From the NCBI RefSeq assembly GCF_964340395.1, contig NC_135555.1, forward strand, positions 27,678,725 to 27,742,724: 64,000 nucleotides of DNA. The letters are read 5' to 3'. Below the pieces are notes generated by a model. It was not told where the DNA came from and ran no database searches. It worked only from the letters and a program-made list of their open reading frames with translations. Of the stretch, positions 37,563 to 49,328 are shown piece by piece. The stretch is from Glandiceps talaboti (lineage: Eukaryota > Hemichordata > Enteropneusta > Spengelidae). Numbering within the stretch: position 1 is the first letter of the stretch; the number at the start of each line of letters is the position of its first letter. The translations under genes were made by a program, and so were the position numbers.

Positions 37563-38009
37563 ATGAAGAAACCTGTAGGCCCGTTTGCATACGGTGTTCG
37601 TCGTCCTTTCGTACGAGTTGAGCAACGTAGACCCCTGCATGCTGCACTGTCTGCAAACTGGGCTATCTTGGCAGTAATGTTTGTTCTGATGAGCATGAAT
37701 GTCACATTGAGTGATCAGTTTTACCCATCTACGTTACCTACTTCACTTCAATGTCGACAGACGATCCCACAAAAATTTACCTCTCAGCAGATGACTATAT
37801 AAACTGCTCAGTGTGCCACTGGCGATGGTATTTACGTATACGTAAGGGCATGCAATGAAACACAACGACGTGATACATTTTACAATGCCAACGATAATGC
37901 ATGGGCAGACGCAGACCTCACTGTGCTTCTCGTGACATGCGTTAATTTTGACAATGGTACTGATCATTGTAGTGTATACAGTATACATATGACCTTTGAC
38001 CCTTTGTAA
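37563..38009 (+). pseudogene. Small membrane/secreted-type ORF with one in-frame stop
   Basis: From ATG the frame gives a basic N-terminus (MKKPVGPFAYGVRRPFVRVE), a hydrophobic stretch at about residues 34-50 (WAILAVMFVLMSM) and a short luminal-type region. TAA is codon 80. The same frame then stays open for 68 more codons (AQCATGDGIYVYVRACNE and onward) with five cysteines and two N-glycosylation sequons (NET, NGT), to a second stop. The continuation looks like a real ectodomain, so I read the gene as a single-exon type II or signal-anchored protein killed by one nonsense change, or as read-through. I do not recognise the family; a mobile-element origin is possible. Confidence 0.45.
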
Positions 38010-38555
38010 AACAATGCATTGCGCCTGATTACGCTGCCAATCAAATATATGTTTTGACGACAAGGTTATACGTTTAGGAACTTCATGTATTGTAGTGCGT
38101 CTTAGTAGTCTGAGTAATAAACCAGTTTAATCCCACATCCGAACGTGTCAAGGTTTTATAACGGATACCACAATCATTATCAGGAGAAAGTGGCTCAACT
38201 TGGGAAAAATCACTGTATAAACAAGTTTTGCCTCTGAACACAACCAATTCACTTTCAATTATCAATCTATTACAAATATTTATGGAAGCTGGGAACATTA
38301 GCAAATGCCCAGCTCGCTAAATAGTTCAACACATACCCCTCTCTGAATGCATAGACTTCGATACTTGACGTGCGATCATACAGTAAAATTTTCCATTTTT
38401 AGGCTGCAGTGCATCATCACATCCCGGTTCGCGTACATATAATCATGGATGTATAAGATAATGTCGACGAGATCATCGCTATAAGAAAGCCGTGTTGGCA
38501 TGTATTTTATTTCCAGCAAAATTCTAGAATATAACAAGCTGCCCTGAGTTTACTT

Positions 38556-39019
38556 GTGTGACAGTACGAGCCGCCACCTCGTTAAATTTGTTTAGTAGTT
38601 TATTAGTTACCATATTAATTACTGTTTACTGTTTGTTAGACCCAAAGCTTGTTATTGGGACAGCTAGTACTTTTACGTTGTAGAGCTGGGTCATTTTCGC
38701 TATTTCTGGACCAATCCGGAAGGACTACGTCACCTCCGGACAATTTGTAACATCAAGTTGTAGCCAGTTTGAGCGGGAAATACCCAGGTTTACATGTGGT
38801 TTGTAGTTTTAGGGAGAGTTGAGCGTGAACCGTCGAGAACTGCGGACTGGTGTGTTGTAAGGTCCAGTTAGTTGTAGTATGCAGACCGTAGTATGTAAGG
38901 TCTGGTATTGCAAACCTGTGAACTGTAGTGCGTCGATGATGGAGAATAAAGTACGGCTGATGTGTTGAATTGTAGGCGATTAGTTATTGTTTTATTCGCA
39001 TCCTGTGGGACATTTATAA
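38556..39019 (+). mobile_element. Candidate solo LTR
   Basis: The stretch begins TGTGACAGTACGAGCC, has AATAAAGTACGG near 38945 and a T-rich segment 'TTATTGTTTTATTCGCATCC'. It is followed directly by TGGCGAGGACGCGCTCC, which resembles the start of a retrotransposon leader. No second LTR or gag-pol was found, so this is a weak call. Confidence 0.3.
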
Positions 39020-40359
39020 CCCCATGGCGAGGACGCGCTCCAATATAACTCAGCAGCGGGAACCCAAGGTAAATTTTCACAGCTCTTGTTTATGGCCGAT
39101 GGTCTGATCGGCAGGGGAATAGACGGGCGATTGTGACACTTGCATAACTACATAGTCTAATTATTATTACAATTCACCGCTGGGTTGCGTTCATAGTCAT
39201 GATGTGGTGGGGCCTGTGTTCACAGGGACAAGGTTCTCGAGATATGCCGTGGAGTATTTTTTATCAGAATACAGTAAAATGTCGATAATATAGACGTGTT
39301 TAGGCAAATACATATTGAAGAGTGAAAAATACTTTAGTTCTGTGATCACACAAAGTCACTACATAAAAATACTACTAATAGTACTATTACGGTACTTGTC
39401 ATGTTATCATTTACCGATTTTAGATTTATTTAACAGCAATCTTGCAATGTTCTTTGACTGCATTCCATCAGTATCTCACTAAAAATGTTTGATTTTGCCC
39501 TCATTTCTTTTCCCCACTTGTTTTTACTAGGGGAACAGAGCAGTTCCATATTACCATCGATCATGTTCGGTGCCATGTTGTCTATTAGCAACAATAGTGT
39601 GTGCATGTATGAATGATACGTCACGCGTCAAGTACACATCTTTTGACGTACGTGTGTACGTACAAAAAAAAATATTTTTATGTTTTACAACTTTAACAAT
39701 GCCAATGAATCATCTCAGAGCAGATGATACAGTAAACGGTAAATTCACGCACAGTCCCTAGAGGGACATCACGTAATGTATCTGATTGAGCAATGAAGCT
39801 CAAAGTGAAAATGTTTCAGTTATTGAACATGAAATGGTGACGAGATGGTATGACTTTATCTGGGTGAAATTCTCAGAATAGATTGTTTGTCGATTTGATC
39901 ATCGCTTCACCCATGGCGACAAGACAGCTGTGTGATTGGCAATAATTTATTAAAATTTAGGAAAATACCCAAAACCTGATGATCGTTAAAAAAAAAATCT
40001 AAGGTCGGAAAATTAAATATGAGTTGCACAGGAGTTCTAATAGCTACTAAAAATAACCAAAGTGTAAAATAAGAAATTTATTCATAATTATTTGGAAAAC
40101 ATTTGACAATTATGCGGTAAAACAAGACTGGCCATGTTATTGCTAGCAAAAACCTTCGAGATGAATTTAACCCTTGACCTAGTTTCATATGGACGTTGAA
40201 GGAAGCATGATGCAACAAGAGTATAACCAGAATTTGTCTAAACTTCAGTGGAAAAGAAATTCTGTCGATAAAACACAGACTATTTTCAAATTCTTAAAAC
40301 AGCTTAGAAAACTGAGGAAGCAAAATGTGACACTGACAGACAAGCAATAATGTACCAGT
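39020..40359. other. NSMAF intron sequence, no gene recognised
   Basis: AT-rich; only short ORFs on either strand (for example 39430-39624), without recognisable content. Confidence 0.4.
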
Positions 40360-41189
<830 letters not shown>

Positions 41190-41924
41190 TAGCCATATTC
41201 CATCACATGAGAACATATGAGATCATGCATGACTCTGTATATCAACCATTAAAGATAGCGATAGGAAGGTCATAGCGGAACTGTCAGACTGTTAGCAATA
41301 GCATTGTTCTTGTATGTCAGTGTGTTCGCTCACAGACTTCTCTGTGGATCACTGAACACTGCACACCATCAGCTGAAGTATTGGAATCCTTGAAAAGTTC
41401 TCAATGATTGATAATGGGAGTAAAACGATGTGCCTATGGCATATGCAGAAATGATTCAAGATTGCAAGGCAGAGATTACATGCAAGGTGACTAGAATGTG
41501 GCCATCAGAACACAGTCTGTTGACCTCATATGACTTGAATGCCCTTGTTAGTCCCCGCCGGACGAAGTCCGAACAGGGACTTATGGATTGGATTCCGTGC
41601 GTCCGTCTGTCCGTCCGTCCGTCCGCAGCCGTTTCTTGGAGATGCCTGGACCGATTTTTTTCAAACTTGGTACATCAATCAATCTTTATTGCCAACAAAA
41701 TAAAGAAAAAATATCAATAAATATATATAATTCATGGCAGCTTATTTATAAACTTTGGCAATTTAGGAGACCAAAAAAATAGCTTTCCGCTAATCGAGTT
41801 TGGTTCCTCCTCAAATTATATGTTAATATTAACAGTTAAAGGGCAAATTCTAAAGAAATTGTTGTGTATTTAAAACAGACTCTGCAACGGTGGAGGGGAG
41901 TAAATATCGCATGACAGTGACTTA

Positions 41925-44894
41925 CTATGTACATGTATTGTATTTCAAGTATAGCTTTAAAGAATTTCGAAACAGGTGTTTCGATTTTAAGCATTTAATT
42001 TCCGTAGGTAAATTGTTCCATAATTTAACGCCTTCAAATGATATTGCAAATTGACCAGCAGCTGTATGTGTGTTTGGAATTACTAAGTTTTGTTGGAGCT
42101 TAAACCTGGTATTTTGGCTATGGCCAACAGTCTGAAAATAATCGCCTAGAGTATGTGGAAGATTACCATTGTACAGATCATAAATAAAACTTAATATACC
42201 AAGTTGGTGAAGTTTAAAAATATTGAGAATATTTAAACATTCAAATAGAGGTGACGATGGTTCCCTGAAGCCAGAAAATGTAACGCAACGAAGACACATT
42301 TTCTGTGTTTTTAAAATGGGCTGAAGGTAAGTTGGGAAGGTACTTGCCCATACTTCTAGACCGTAAGTTAGGTTAGGTTGGATAAAAGATTTATACAGTA
42401 ACAACAAAATATGTTGTGGAACAAAATGCCTTAATTTAAACAGAATTCCAGCTTTCTTACGTATACAATTTGTTACCTCTTCAATGTGAAATTCCCAAGT
42501 GAGATGCTTATCAAAGGTCACGCCTACAAAGGATGCTTTTTCACCCTCTGTTATCACGTGACCTTTGACATTTATAGCACCTTGCTTAATAACAGGTTTG
42601 CGTTTGCCATGAAAAAGAATATAATTTGTCTTATCAGTGTTGATAGTTAGCTTATTTGCATCGCACCAATCTGTTACATCCTTAAGGTGACGATTTACTG
42701 TGAGGAGGTCTATATTATTTACTCTTTCTGTGAACGCGTGGAACAAATTTGAATCGTCTGCAAATAATCGAAAATCAAAGAAGTTGGAGGAGTATGGGAG
42801 GTCGTTTATGTAAACCAAAAATAACGTTGGGCCAAGTGTCGATCCTTGAGGCACCCCACAGGTAACAGGCATCCTTTCTGAGCTTACTGCATCTGCAATT
42901 ACGAATTGTGATCTATAATTTAGATAACTGGAAAACCATCTTAGCGGGTTGCCTCTCACTCCATAGTGATGGAGTTTAGAGAGTAAAACATCGTGATTAA
43001 TAGTGTCAAATGCTTTTTTGAAATCTATAAATATACCAATGGTAGCGTTTCCATAGTCGATTTGCTCGAGTAGGTTGTTAACCAAATTGATAAGGGATAA
43101 CTGTGGACTATGTTTCTCCCGAAAACCATATTGGTGCTTATACAACAAATTATACTTTTCCAGGAAACTGATTAATCTATTGTTTACTATTTTTTCAAAT
43201 ACTTTGCTTAATAGAGGCAGAACAGAAATTGGACGATAGTTACCGGGATTATCTTTAGAACCTTTTTTGTAAATTGGTACGACTCTTGCTACTTTAAATG
43301 CATTTGGAAACTTACATTGTGTGATAGAAAGGTTATATATATAACATAGCGGTTTTACTATATGGTCCGCTGCAATAACAATCAGTTTCGCTGGCAAACT
43401 GTCATAACCCGATGCCTTATTTATGTCAAGACCTTTTAAAAGTTTGACAATTTCATATTCTGTTGTCGGTTTCATGAAGAAGGAATGCTCGTGGTTTTGT
43501 GGAAGAAATTCCATATAGGGTTTTGTAGGAGGATCGATTTTGTTTGCCAAGCTTGGTCCAATGTTGGTGAAATAGCTGTTGAAGCTATTTACAATCTGAT
43601 GTGGAGTTGTGCTTGTCGTTGTATCACCTTGAGGTGTTGTGACATTAAGTTCATCTGGTAAACATTGTCCACGTTTACATTTCTTATTACCAATTAAATC
43701 ATTAATAGTGTTCCATGTCTTAGTGGAATTTCTGCTGTTTTCCAGGAATAAAGAAGTGTAATAATCTCTCTTCGCAACCCTTAGGACTTTGGTCAAAATA
43801 TTTCTATATTGCCGGTATATATGTACAGTCGTCGTTTCACAATTAGAGTGCATCATTTTTGCATATAGCCTGTGTTTTTTGTCAATTGACTTTCTTATTG
43901 ACTTACTTATCCAAGGTTTGTGTCTTTTGATACTTTTAATTGACCTTTCCATAAAAGGGGCGTGTTTGTCACAGCAATCCCTGAATATTGTAAAGAATTT
44001 ATTGTAAGCCTCATTAACATCAGTGCAGTTATACACCTGGTCCCATGGTTGCTCAGAGAGGTCATTTACATAATCAGATGCAATGAATGATTTATAGTTT
44101 CTATACGTAACTTTTCCAAACAAAGGAGGGTGTGAATACATTTCCTTAAAGATCACAAAGACTGGTAAATGGTCGGCAATGTCTCCTGCAATTGTACCGG
44201 AAACGATAGAACAGTTATTGATATTTGTGTAAATGTGATCTATTGTAGTCTGTGATGTATCAGTAATTCTTGTGGGTACTGATATGACCTGAGTTAAATG
44301 TAGACAGTTCAGTGATGTGATAAAATTCTGTACATTAGCATCCCTGTCAGATATATTTACATTGAAATCTCCGAGAAGAATACACTGTTTTTTATCCAAC
44401 TTAATCTTTTCTAGGACCGTTAAAAGGTCATCTTGAAAGTCAAAAAGATTTGTATTGGGTTTCCTATATAATATTCCAACAATAAAGGTGTGTTTTCTGT
44501 CACATATCTCTAACCATAGTGACTCACAATTCGTCACATTAAAAGAAAGTTTCTTGTATTGAACAGAGGAATGAATATAGGCAGCAACTCCACCACCCCT
44601 TCCGACTTCTCGACAATTTAATTCAAGAGAGTATGACTCCATTTCAAACATATTCGGGTCTTCGATCTTCCAGGTTTCAGAAACCCCGATAATTTTGAAT
44701 TTTTCACGAAGAGAATCATCATATAGCAAACGGAACTCTTCAAAATTTCTATTAAGAGATCGAGCGTTTACACGGGAGACTGCTATTGATTTGTGAATGA
44801 AAGAATTATATAAATGGTTGAAATCGGAGGGTGTAATGGCGCTACTGGAACAATCAATATTATAATTATCTATATTTTCTGTGTCGAACGTAAA
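41925..44894 (-). CDS. LINE ORF2: endonuclease-reverse transcriptase
   Basis: The stop-to-stop frame is 989 codons. It begins with an apurinic-type endonuclease (SRVNARSLNRNFEEF, IIGVSETW, RGGGVAAYI, LLGDFNVN, TIDHIYTN, DHLPVFV). The reverse transcriptase then shows GNYRPISVLPLLSKVFEKIV, GIFIDFKKAFDTINH (motif A Asp), GVPQGSTLGPTLFLVYINDL and FRLFADDSNLF (catalytic FADD). It ends with the usual C-terminal region (ILLLLYKSFIQPNLTYGLEV). The protein nicks target DNA and copies its own RNA. No ATG lies between the upstream stop (44897) and the endonuclease; the first Met is inside it (DPNMFEME). Start by reinitiation, a non-AUG codon or a lost ATG is therefore unresolved. The domain order fits the CR1 group. 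Confidence 0.92.
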   Translation of the reverse strand, partial: FTFDTENIDNYNIDCSSSAITPSDFNHLYNSFIHKSIAVSRVNARSLNRNFEEFRLLYDDSLREKFKIIGVSETWKIEDPNMFEMESYSLELNCREVGRGGGVAAYIHSSVQYKKLSFNVTNCESLWLEICDRKHTFIVGILYRKPNTNLFDFQDDLLTVLEKIKLDKKQCILLGDFNVNISDRDANVQNFITSLNCLHLTQVISVPTRITDTSQTTIDHIYTNINNCSIVSGTIAGDIADHLPVFVIFKEMYSHPPLFGKVTYRNYKSFIASDYVNDLSEQPWDQVYNCTDVNEAYNKFFTIFRDCCDKHAPFMERSIKSIKRHKPWISKSIRKSIDKKHRLYAKMMHSNCETTTVHIYRQYRNILTKVLRVAKRDYYTSLFLENSRNSTKTWNTINDLIGNKKCKRGQCLPDELNVTTPQGDTTTSTTPHQIVNSFNSYFTNIGPSLANKIDPPTKPYMEFLPQNHEHSFFMKPTTEYEIVKLLKGLDINKASGYDSLPAKLIVIAADHIVKPLCYIYNLSITQCKFPNAFKVARVVPIYKKGSKDNPGNYRPISVLPLLSKVFEKIVNNRLISFLEKYNLLYKHQYGFREKHSPQLSLINLVNNLLEQIDYGNATIGIFIDFKKAFDTINHDVLLSKLHHYGVRGNPLRWFSSYLNYRSQFVIADAVSSERMPVTCGVPQGSTLGPTLFLVYINDLPYSSNFFDFRLFADDSNLFHAFTERVNNIDLLTVNRHLKDVTDWCDANKLTINTDKTNYILFHGKRKPVIKQGAINVKGHVITEGEKASFVGVTFDKHLTWEFHIEEVTNCIRKKAGILFKLRHFVPQHILLLLYKSFIQPNLTYGLEVWASTFPTYLQPILKTQKMCLRCVTFSGFREPSSPLFECLNILNIFKLHQLGILSFIYDLYNGNLPHTLGDYFQTVGHSQNTRFKLQQNLVIPNTHTAAGQFAISFEGVKLWNNLPTEIKCLKSKHLFRNSLKLYLKYNTCT

Positions 44895-45031
44895 TTAAAT
44901 TAAATTTGACACATAATAGAAAGTAAGAACAGTTATAGTTATGACACTGTAACCTACAGGGTGTTGACCATATCAATACAATGACTGGATTATACAAGAC
45001 TTTAACACTTTCAAATAGAAATATAAACTGG

Positions 45032-45985
45032 CTAGTGAATTTTTCGAATGTCACCTTCATTTGAAATAACTAAAGAGCGCTCATTTTTGTCCTTGCGAAC
45101 AAAAATACTTCCGTTACGAGTCCACAAGTACTTGAACTTGGCGCTCTTTCTTGCTTCGTTTGCTTTGTATAGGAGTTGGCGTTGTGTCTTGCAGAGATTT
45201 TCATTGATGAAGATATCTTTCTGTTGTTGATATCCGATGTCTCTCGTCGTGATGCCATGGAGTTTCCGCCGGTTTTCATAGACGAAATTTCGTTTCTTTC
45301 TCATTATAAATCTAACAATGATTGGTCTTACTTGTGGATTTCTGCTACGCATCTGTCGTGTCTGTCGTCTTCCATCATTCTCCAGGTTACTCTGACTTTT
45401 TCTGATTCGATGGGTAATATCGATGTCACTCGGTTCTAATGTTGGGTCAATTTTACGCAATACTTTGAGAGCGATTGTGTCAGTGTCTTCTTCATCTTCG
45501 TTTGACTCCGGGTTGCCAGCAATTTCAAGATTGATGCGTCTGTTATACTGGTCTAAAGAATGTAGATCGTTTTCAAGTGCATAGACACGGTTACGTAAGA
45601 GGACATTGTCCTGTTTCAAGGTGTCATTTGATTCTTCCAATGTCGACATTTGTTTTTTCATTTCTTCGAACTTGTGATTTATAAAGTCCATCGACTTTAA
45701 AAGTTCATTTTGAGTTTCTTTGAGATGTTTGACGTCTTCCTTAATTTCCATTATACTTTGCAGTACCTTAGCCATTTGACTTGTTTCTGTATCTTGGGTA
45801 TGGCCGGGATCATGTGTTATAGCTTGCGGCTCCAAGGGTGTGGCAACTGTCGGTTTCGTAGTGCTGTTTGTTTTAGTCCTAGCATGGCTGTTCCCAAATC
45901 TCAAGTTCTCACATTTTGGGCATAGCATGATATCCCCTTGGCATAGCTTTACCTTCTTTCTGGTTTCGCAGTCTTCGCATTTCAT
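45032..45985 (-). CDS. LINE ORF1: zinc-finger, coiled-coil RNA-binding protein
   Basis: 317 codons starting ATG. Residues 1-30 hold paired cysteines (CEDCETRKKVKLC, CPKCENLRFG), a small zinc-binding module. About residues 65-145 form a coiled coil (IKEDVKHLKETQNELLKSMD, STLEESNDTLKQDNVLLRNR). RINLEIAGNPES is the RRM-like entry seen in many ORF1p. The C-terminal ~90 residues (IFINENLCKTQRQLLYKANE, KYLWTRNGSIFVRK) resemble the FP25K-like C-terminal domain found in many LINE ORF1 proteins. ORF1p normally coats the element RNA as a trimer-type chaperone. It is followed after 137 bases by ORF2 in another frame. Confidence 0.88.
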   Translation of the reverse strand: MKCEDCETRKKVKLCQGDIMLCPKCENLRFGNSHARTKTNSTTKPTVATPLEPQAITHDPGHTQDTETSQMAKVLQSIMEIKEDVKHLKETQNELLKSMDFINHKFEEMKKQMSTLEESNDTLKQDNVLLRNRVYALENDLHSLDQYNRRINLEIAGNPESNEDEEDTDTIALKVLRKIDPTLEPSDIDITHRIRKSQSNLENDGRRQTRQMRSRNPQVRPIIVRFIMRKKRNFVYENRRKLHGITTRDIGYQQQKDIFINENLCKTQRQLLYKANEARKSAKFKYLWTRNGSIFVRKDKNERSLVISNEGDIRKIH

Positions 45986-46224
45986 ATTTGGTTGCCAGAG
46001 CTTGCATTACCATTAGAATTAGTAGTGAAACAGAGAAAACAGAGAAAAATCCGGGAGCAGACTCGAGGAGGTGTTGCTTCCTACATAGCGCCCAGTGTGG
46101 TCCACTTCATTGCAATACAGATATTCACGACTTACATGTTGACACGGGCTTTGAGAAGTCCGCTCTTTTGGTGGTGCTCTACTGGTACAGGGGCAACATA
46201 CTATGGCATACATATGCACGTCAA

Positions 46225-46930
46225 TTTGTTTCATCATACGATCCAATATGGCCACCTAGCAGCCATTTTGTTTGCAAATTTTCCCTGTCCAAAGCCGTAA
46301 CTCAGACATGCGTGAACAGATCTCATTCAAAGTTGCTATTAGGACAGTGTTATATGACATACATGTGCATATTCATTGTTGTCATGATATGATCCAATAT
46401 GGCTGCCTGGCAGCCATTTTGTTTGCGAATTTTCCATGTCCAAAGCCATAACTCAGACATGCTTGAACATATCTCATTCAAAGTTGGTATTAGCACAGTG
46501 TTCTATGACATACATGTGCATATTCATTTTCGTTGTGATACGATCCAATATAGCTGCCTGGCAGCCATTTTGTTTGCGAATTTTCCATGTTCAAAGCCAT
46601 AACTCAGACATGCTTAAACAGATCTCGTTCAAAGTTGGTATTAGGACAGTGTTCTATGACATACATGTGCATATTCCTTGTTGTCGTGATATGATCCAAT
46701 ATGGCTGCCTCGCAGCCATTTTGTTTGCAAATTTTCCATGTCCAAAGCCATAACTCAGACATGCTTGAACAGAACTCATTCAAAGTTGTTATTAGCACAG
46801 TGTTCTGTGACATACATGTGCATAATTATCCATTTTTTCTTGATACAATCCAATTTGGCTGCCTGGCAGCCATTTTGTTGGCGCAGTTTTCATGTCCAAA
46901 GCCATAACTCAGACATGCTTGAACAGAGTA
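46225..46930 (+). repeat. ~152-bp tandem units of family B (five copies)
   Basis: 'GCAGCCATTTTGTTTGCGAA' recurs near 46258, 46409, 46562, 46714 and 46867, each followed by TCCAAAGCCATAACTCAGACATG. Three units of the same type occur in copy 2 (55974, 56127, 56279). ORFs that look repeated (CLAAILFANFPCPKP) are readings of this unit. Confidence 0.9.
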
Positions 46931-46989
46931 GTGATATCAAAAACAACCATATGAGGCCAAACAAGATTGACCAGGTTTGAAAATGACAT

Positions 46990-49280
46990 GAGTTGAGATG
47001 CAGGTTCGTCAGCTCATTTTTCCTCCATCACATTTCACAGTAAAGACAAGATAAATACACCATTTTTTTCATTACTTATGTCGAGTCTTTGTATGAAGTT
47101 GTGGTTTCTGTGGTGATTTTTTACATTTTTAACCATATTATTGATCTATACCCAAAAACTGTGTTTTTTGATGATTTTCACTTAAAGCTATTTAACTTTT
47201 ACAAACAGTTGAATATAGTCCTCTTTTCGACTTTAAATGAAAGCTATGTACATAAACAAAAAAACGGTCCTCCGGATTTTTTATTTTGTCTCTCATTGTC
47301 TTGTTATAATCATCCAAAGTTGTATTTTTGTGTTTTTTTTGCATAAATTACCGCTTTTCACACTTCTCAACGCAATATCTCTTGATTCCCTCAAAAACTA
47401 AACAATCCGGAGGAACGTTTTTTCGACACACTGTCTCCAAGTATTGTCTCCAAATTTGACACAGCTGGGACGTTCTGACACAAAGTTAAATAGCTTTGAA
47501 CTTCACACAGTATACAAAATAAAGAACGCAGAAAAATGCTAATTTACACAATTGGACTCCTTCCGCCCAACAAAAGCTTTCAAATTCGACAGACATTGCA
47601 ACAGCTTTTTTCTGTGACTTGCAAATATGTTACTCAATCCTTGCCATTTGGTTGTGTACGGTACTTTGCTACAGACATGAAGAAAATCGGGTATTTTAGG
47701 AGGGTCATGAAATGCTACAGATAGAAACGTGTTTGTTTCCCGCGATAAAGGTGTCATGTCATCTATTATTCATCTACGGGTGGAGACTTTGGTTTAATCT
47801 TTTAATACGGTACGCGTGCCGTTCTCGGCATTACAATAGTATACTTTCTGGTTTGGATTCGAAGCCCTTGCTCTACGCAGTTGGTGTTCGTGTTTTGACT
47901 CGAATATGGGCTACGTTCTGATTTGAAGCCATATTCCTGCTCATGTATTAGGCACATGAGGCATCGCTACGCAATTGTTGTTGGTGTATCGTTGAAGACA
48001 CACAATAAAAAAAGTTAACCTTTTCCCTGAAATTAAATTTCCACACCACGACACCGTATGACATTGGGAATTTTATACAAATTGTAAGGAGTGTTACAAA
48101 ACTACGGTATAAATAATGGTCCTTGACGAACTCACGTCAACAGTTTTTCTTCCACTGCGAGTGACGTTTAATGATACTCGGAGTCGTAGCAGACATTACC
48201 TCAATTATTTAAACTACTTGTACCTTCAAAATCTCCGTTTTATAACTTTAATAGCCTTGAGGATCGCTCGGTGCCAAATTCTTCAGACAGCGTCATCGTA
48301 GACGCAAATAAACAACGCTACGCACGTATACTACTACAGTACATGTTACTCGGTGTCGACGTGTCTCAAAAGTTCACGAAGGATCGAGCCGTGATAAGCC
48401 GATCGTTAGAGTGTGGTTGCCACAATTTATAGGACCTTAAACCTAATAATATAATATAGTATATGAAGAGGACGTTGTCAAAATCCACGCGAAAGTTCAA
48501 AGCTAGTCTACGGCCACGTTCTGTGAAACTTACAGAAATGTAATACCTGGAAATCGCCGATGCAATGTCACGCATCTGACGTGAACTCTCAAGTCTAGCA
48601 GATAGCGTGGTTCATTTTCGATTCGCCAACGTGTTGATTAAATCGTTTTATTTTTGTAAACATCAATTTTTTTTCGATCGGCTAAAACAATTAGCCTGCA
48701 ATACTGTTAGATATTCGAGATTTGTATGTTTTTTTTTACATGCATGGTACTTGAAAACCGTCATCTATCGCCATCGCGTCGGGTACACTTGAAGGCTGTA
48801 GTGCAGTGTACTATGTAGGCCGCTTTACTGTAACGTTTTTAGCCAATGCACTGGTCAAAATCAACGTGTATAAGTCCGTGTTCAAAGGAGGTATTTTTTA
48901 CTTTTTATTGGTTATAACCAAATTTATCGAGTTTGATTGGTTTTGTACAACAACACAGCTAAGAGATAATGTCACGTCAGTCATTGCACAGAGGCCTACG
49001 AGCTATGGCTCATTTGCATATGAAAAGACACTCTTCTGTCACCAACGTTCCTGTCAATCTTCTTTACGTATGCAAATCCTTGTACATAAACATTCAGGAA
49101 TGAAACCATATAAAACACACATAGCCTTAGAGTTCATGTCATTTTTTTCATTTCAAATTTATTAATGGAAAAAATAAACGATTTTCAAAAAATCTTTTAA
49201 CCAAATGATGCCACATACCATGAAGCTTCATAATGAGTAAAAAAAAAAAAAGGCCAAAATTCACCAACGAAACTGCATCT
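46990..49280. other. Interior of family-B copy 1, no gene recognised
   Basis: Present in the long family-B copy and absent from the short one. It contains the inverted words GGTCCTCCGGATTTTTT and AACAATCCGGAGGAACG (about 47264 and 47401). Several ORFs of 60-120 codons occur without recognisable motifs. It may be original element sequence or a later insertion. Confidence 0.4.
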
Positions 49281-49328
49281 CATCCTATTAAACTGCCAGT
49301 TCCTTAAAACCCAATCATAGCGGGGACT

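Larger units (their letters stand above)
41674..46182 (-). mobile_element. Near full-length CR1-like LINE (~4.5 kb)
   Basis: The element reads on the minus strand: a ~197-bp 5' UTR, ORF1, a 137-bp gap, ORF2, a ~250-bp 3' UTR and a 3' end '..TTGGCAATAAAGATTGATTGAT'. Both flanks carry TGGTAC (41668-41673 and 46183-46188). The uninterrupted sequence is preserved in family-B copy 2, so boundaries and a 6-bp target duplication can be read directly. Neither ORF has internal stops, so the insertion looks young. Confidence 0.9.
41550..49328 (+). mobile_element. Family-B repeat element, copy 1, carrying a LINE
   Basis: The head AGTCCCCGC (41550-41558) opens a hairpin (CGGACGAAGTCCG) followed by GTCCGTCTGTCCGTCCGTCCG and the block ATGCCTGGACCGATTTTTTTC. 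The LINE interrupts at TGGTAC; the element resumes at 46183 and runs through five ~152-bp units. About 2.3 kb absent from copy 2 follows, then the shared tail 'AAACTGCCAGTTCCTTAAAA' and GCGGGGACT (49320-49328). The two ends are therefore short inverted repeats. A small hairpin GTCATTTTCAATGAC lies just outside. No transposase was recognised in the interior. Confidence 0.65.

Noticed and set aside
46399-46980. Repeated ORFs containing LAAILFANFPCPKP
   Set aside because: Readings of the ~152-bp tandem unit of family B; equivalents occur in copy 2 without other coding features.
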